Shown here: positions 62,201 through 64,000 of the stretch, piece by piece
How positions within the stretch are numbered: the stretch's first letter is position 1
Layout of the letters: each line of letters opens with the position of its first letter
Assembly (NCBI GenBank): GCA_019914945.1
Contig: CM034106.1
Coordinates: forward strand, 1,426,001-1,490,000
Length of the DNA stretch: 64,000 bases
From: Typha latifolia
Lineage: Eukaryota; Streptophyta; Magnoliopsida; Poales; Typhaceae
Direction: 5' to 3'
Program-made: the position numbers and the translations under genes
The notes under the pieces: model-generated
Databases searched by the model: none
The model's input: only the letters and a program-made list of their open reading frames with translations
What the model was told of the DNA's origin: nothing

Positions 62201-62307
62201 GTCATGTTCATTTAGTTTGTAAAGTTTCATACCTGACAGTTTATATTCTTCATAGGCTCCTTTGTGCCCAAGAAGAATTGGAGAGGCTTAAAGTAAAAAA
62301 TGCTCAG
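41403..62307 (+). CDS. STE20/BLUS1-like Ser/Thr protein kinase, at least 16 exons, retroelement-laden introns
   Basis: Exons: 41403-41561, 42912-43166, 43474-43598, 43710-43751, 43830-43911, 44106-44174, 44256-44426, 44506-44571, 45930-45998, 46088-46231, 46310-46377, 46667-46864, about 56255-56374, 61343-61445, 62114-62175, 62256-62307. All phases agree, about 595 codons. The kinase domain (about 12-275) has [50 protein letters not shown] and [21 protein letters not shown]-terminal parts are [28 protein letters not shown] and a coiled-coil end ([20 protein letters not shown]). The family includes BLUS1, a stomatal blue-light regulator; which member this is remains uncertain. Intron 12 is 9.4 kb and intron 13 is 5.0 kb because of inserted elements, yet exon phases persist on both sides. 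The terminal exon is unclear: a stop follows soon after 62810 if spliced there. Confidence 0.82.
42444..42588 (+). mobile_element. Au-like SINE in kinase intron 1
   Basis: Near the start is an A-box-like TATGATGGTAAGGCTT, then a B-box-like GGTTATGGATTCAAGTC. The tail GGGTAAGGCTGCATATCCC, TAGATCCTGCA, CGGGAGCCTCCTGCACTTGG ends in T7, the hallmark of the plant Au SINE family. Flanking 14-base direct repeats CACTAAAGTTAGTG (42430) and CACTAATATTAGTG (42589) differ at two positions and are the target duplication. Confidence 0.85.
46972..47838 (-). repeat. 3' LTR of the gypsy element
   Basis: 867 bases, TG...CA. It includes a GC-richer part (about 47587-47765) with repeated TTCGAACGC-type palindromic motifs, and diverges from its partner by substitutions and indels, so the insertion is not recent. 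The minus-strand polypurine tract (GGTGGGGGAAGCGTGGTGGG) lies just outside it at about 47839-47860. Confidence 0.9.
47839..47860 (-). other. Polypurine tract of the gypsy element
   Basis: Purine-rich on the minus strand and directly abutting the 3' LTR, as required for plus-strand priming. Confidence 0.7.
48589..49087. mobile_element. Fold-back hAT-type MITE inserted in gypsy integrase
   Basis: Terminal inverted repeats are CAACGATGGCCGTGC on the left and, reversed, CAAGGATGGCCGTGCC on the right. Flanking 8-base direct repeats CTGCTCAA are at 48581-48588 and 49088-49095. An 8-base duplication is diagnostic of hAT-like transposition. The two halves are inverted repeats of each other through most of the element (for example GTGCCCTAGC...GGGAGAAG against CTTCTCCCTCGAGCTAGGGCAC), with GA/CT-rich arms meeting near 48850. 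No transposase is present. Confidence 0.88.
50749..53331 (+). mobile_element. Solo LTR nested in gypsy reverse transcriptase
   Basis: 2583 bases, beginning TGAAACACC and ending TGTTACA. Perfect 5-base target duplication CGCCG at 50744-50748 and 53332-53336. It splits RT precisely between QIRVHP and the [10 protein letters not shown] block. No internal domain, PBS or second LTR is visible. The layout (a segment reading CAGCGAGTAGAATCCA, then GC-rich repeats, then coding-like GC-rich DNA) parallels the solo LTR at 57479-59764 in the same orientation, so they are probably related families. Confidence 0.88.
52551..52841. repeat. Tandem array of GC-rich palindromes within the solo LTR
   Basis: Seven or eight units spaced about 35-40 bases apart. 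In the best units the arms are GGTGGGCTGC and GCAGCCCACC around a 5-base loop (GGCCT). The spacers vary. The array begins with a related inverted pair, CCTTGGTGGGCTG and CAGCCCACCAAGG. TGGGCT/AGCCCA is the plant site II (TCP-binding) hexamer type. Long open frames here are by-products of the repeat. Confidence 0.85.
53777..53788 (-). other. Primer-binding site of the gypsy element
   Basis: The minus strand reads TGGTATCAGAGT, one base off the 12-base complement of the initiator tRNA-Met 3' end, immediately inside the 5' LTR. A second perfect TGGTATCAGAGC lies within each LTR (53820-53831 and about 47001-47012). Confidence 0.8.
53790..54605 (-). repeat. 5' LTR of the gypsy element
   Basis: 816 bases, partner of 46972-47838. 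Its outer end contains a near-perfect palindrome (CACCTTGTT and AACAAGGTG) not seen in the 3' LTR. Confidence 0.9.
54558..54668. repeat. Tandem duplication across the retroelement-host junction
   Basis: The segment 54606-54668 (63 bases) repeats the last 48 bases of the LTR plus the AAATTATATCTGCTG host flank. LTR end plus target site therefore occurs twice in tandem. It must have arisen after the insertion. Confidence 0.85.
54680..56250. other. Remainder of kinase intron 12
   Basis: Host intron sequence between the gypsy element and exon 13. No exon with matching phase or any element was recognised. Confidence 0.5.
56402..56629. repeat. Three tandem copies of a 76-base unit in kinase intron 13
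   Basis: Each copy runs from TAAAGTTGGCTTTC through GTCTCTGACCTTGAATC to CCCAGTTAGGTTGAG, with only a few differences, so the array is young. It starts about 30 bases after exon 13. Confidence 0.9.
56947..57360. mobile_element. Mutator-type MITE in kinase intron 13
   Basis: Perfect 9-base direct repeats TTATTGTGA (56938-56946 and 57361-57369) flank a 414-base element. Its ends are inverted repeats: AAAATACTAAAT plus CTCTGTGG on the left, and the reverse complement of CCACAGGGGCTTATTTAGTATTTT on the right. A 9-base duplication is typical of MULEs. There is no coding capacity. The inner repeats (GTGGTTTGAATC, CGGTTTAATTTTTA and similar) suggest an arm built of degenerate tandem blocks. Confidence 0.85.
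57479..59764 (+). mobile_element. Solo LTR in kinase intron 13
   Basis: 2286 bases, starting TGTCACAACCC and ending TTCTGACA, with a perfect 5-base target duplication CCTAT (57474-57478 and 59765-59769). It contains a TGGGCT/GGCCCA-rich part (about 58800-58975), a CT microsatellite (about 59167-59205) and GC-rich DNA. There is no internal coding domain or partner LTR, so it arose by LTR-LTR recombination. Confidence 0.88.
59910..60752 (+). mobile_element. Second, unrelated LTR in kinase intron 13
   Basis: It starts TGTTACGATCCAACC and ends CTCGTCTGTAACA, 843 bases. A diverged copy lies at 11466-11960. The middle (about 60045-60245) holds tandem repeats of an AAGGCAAGTCTAATTAAGTC-type unit. 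No clear target duplication flanks it (TAGGA against ATGAA), so it may be old or rearranged. Confidence 0.7.
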
Positions 62308-62320
62308 GTAAATATTTCTA

Positions 62321-62800
62321 GGGAAATTTATTAAAAATATCATTTCGTCTTTCTTTTCATTAGCACCTTGCAATTTATTTATTTGTCATTCGACTCTGCA
62401 TTTTGCTTTTAATGCCTTAAGAACACCATATAGATTAAAAATACCATTTTAGTTCTCTTCTCAGATAGACACCATATAGATTAGTTAAATTAACTATATA
62501 GATGCAACAATAGCATTACTGTCCCTGAGCATGCTTTTTAAAGTTTAGATAAAAGTAGAAAGGGAACATGTTTTAAAGTCAAATAGGGGTATTTTAGATA
62601 TTTTTGTTTTCTCTGTTTGAAAATAACAGAATATTTTCTTTTTCGCTAGCTATTGTTAGGTTAAAAGTTAACTCAAAAGTCACGATGTTTTGGAGGCATT
62701 AAAAGTAAAATGCAGGGTTCAAACTGAATGAAAAATATCCATATGGTAGGGTGATAATAATAATAAAGACAAAAGTTAGCGCATCTTTAATAAATTTCCC
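62321..62800. mobile_element. Mutator-type MITE at the end of the kinase gene
   Basis: Ends are GGGAAATTTATTAAAAAT and, reversed, GGGAAATTTATTAAAGAT. 9-base flanks ATATTTCTA and AAATTTCTA differ at one base. It starts only 13 bases after the last confirmed kinase exon, so it occupies the following intron or has displaced the gene's end. Confidence 0.8.
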
Positions 62801-62809
62801 AAATTTCTA

Positions 62810-63290
62810 TTATCTTCCCTCTCATTAGTTCTGATACAGAAGAAGTGATGCTGCAATTCAGGTATAAAACAGGCGTTGTCATTTAGTTCTAGTTTGTTAT
62901 ACACCTTCAATAAAAGCAGGATAATATCATGGAAGCAGCAGAACGAAAGGCGCAAGGGTAAACAAAATAGAGGGATTTGAAGAAATTTATGTAAATAGAA
63001 ATTGCACGTAGATAGGGTGTAGCAAAGCTATTGCTTGCCCTAGTGGATTCATTAATTTGCAAGACACTGTGGTAGTTGCCCTTAATGATGCATAAAGATC
63101 ACGGTTGACATTCCTGCAATAAAATTGGCTGCTGATCGGTAGTAAATATTTTCCGAGTTGCCTTGTTTGTTTTAGTTTCGCTTAATTATTCTCAAATGAA
63201 AATAGGATGCATTTCTGAAATAGAAATAGTGGCTATATGAGTGGTTCAAGGCCAGCTGCCTAAATGCATCGATCTCCTCGAAAAATAAAA
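62810..63290. other. Region after the kinase gene
   Basis: It possibly contains the terminal kinase exon: an acceptor CTCATTAG at 62829 would give one further residue and a TGA. Otherwise no gene is visible. Confidence 0.35.
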
Positions 63291-63299
63291 GGGATAATT

Positions 63300-64000
63300 T
63301 TCTTCTCAATCCTCTGAACTACCATCCATGAACTATCATCTATTTCCACACTGACCTCTGAACTTTTTTTTATACACTGGCCCCCTAAACTTTCACTCCT
63401 TCCGTTAGAGTTCTATTATATATTTTTATCAATAAATTGTTGTGTGATAGTCATGTGACAATAATACGACGAAAATAATGTGTAAGTCATGAACAACTAA
63501 GAATTTTTTTTATGATGATAAAACTACCATTTTTATATAGCCTCTTTTCCTATCCGCTAACTCCTAAGACTAGCTCCACCCAAATCGCCACTACCCACAC
63601 CTCCTCCTAAGCCACCACCAGTACCAAACCCTCCACTTGTCATTGCCACTGCTAAATCCTCCGGCAGATCTGATAGAGTGGTGTTCCACTTCCACACACC
63701 TGACTCCACGACCTCAAAAAGGGGCTTACTCCCTCCTCGTCCACATCAGCACCGCTTGCTTGCCTCAAGGCTCATCGACCACAGCTTCCCCCTCGGCCTC
63801 GACAAGGCCCACAACACCGAGCTCGACAAGCTCATGCACAACCTTGAGACCGTCGCCCCCCAGCCTTCACCAACCTCATCCATTGTGTTGCATCAAAAAA
63901 TAATATGGTTAATATTAGGTAAGCCACTTAATTATCTCGTTATTATAAGTGGAGGGGTAATTTAGTCCGTCAATCAATTCTGTCAACGACAGTGGAAATG
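63300..64000 (+). other. Transposon-like sequence with GC-rich coding-like insert, cut by the window edge
   Basis: The left part has repeated CTCTGAACTACCATCCA, CCTCTGAACTT and CCCCTAAACTTTCAC phrases resembling the ends of plant MULE/MITE elements. From about 63580 to 63890 the DNA becomes GC-rich and codon-like; one frame reads HRLLASRLIDHSFPLGLDK and HNTELDKLMHNLETVA. I could not assign this to a family. It may be a captured gene fragment. The right end is outside the window. Confidence 0.4.

Overview
This is a 64-kb piece of plant nuclear DNA. It has intron-split genes with GT-AG introns, AT-rich intergenic DNA, LTR retrotransposons with tRNA-Met-type primer sites, hAT and Mutator-like MITEs and a SINE. 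The protein families (wax gene GL1/CER3, tetraspanin, ANTH clathrin adaptor, STE20/BLUS1-like kinase, TPLATE, CC-NBS) are angiosperm. The CER3 protein reads closest to monocot GL1 proteins, so a monocot is likely, but the species cannot be fixed from the sequence.

Layout. 1-2.2 kb: intergenic DNA and promoter. 2.2-7.35 kb (+): an 11-exon CER3/GL1 wax-synthesis gene. 9.0-10.1 kb (-): a truncated CC-NBS resistance-gene remnant. 10.1-13.7 kb: repeats. 13.75-20.5 kb and 22.2-29.3 kb: two direct copies of a segmental duplication, each carrying a two-exon tetraspanin gene, a glycine/serine-rich secreted protein gene and a RING E3 ligase gene, all on the minus strand. Loss has been reciprocal: the left copy keeps an intact glycine-rich gene but only a 3' stump of the RING gene, and the right copy keeps the full 8-exon RING gene but a wrecked glycine-rich gene. 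Between them lies a captured fragment of TPLATE. 33-39.6 kb (+): a 15-coding-exon clathrin-assembly (AP180/CALM-type) gene. 41.4-62.3 kb (+): a STE20/BLUS1-like kinase gene with at least 16 exons. Two of its introns are swollen to 9.4 and 5.0 kb by nested retroelements.

Retroelement stack. A 7.6-kb minus-strand Ty3/gypsy element (TSD AAATT) sits in kinase intron 12. It lacks gag and protease. It is interrupted by a 2.6-kb solo LTR (TSD CGCCG) that carries a tandem array of GC-rich palindromes, and by a 0.5-kb fold-back hAT-type MITE (TSD CTGCTCAA). Intron 13 holds a Mutator-type MITE (TSD TTATTGTGA), a 2.3-kb solo LTR (TSD CCTAT) and another LTR. An Au-like SINE lies in kinase intron 1.

The genes do not form one pathway. 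Wax biosynthesis, membrane organisation, clathrin trafficking, ubiquitination and kinase signalling are simply neighbours. Gene models below were assembled by hand from splice signals, frame continuity and remembered family sequence; no transcript or database was consulted.
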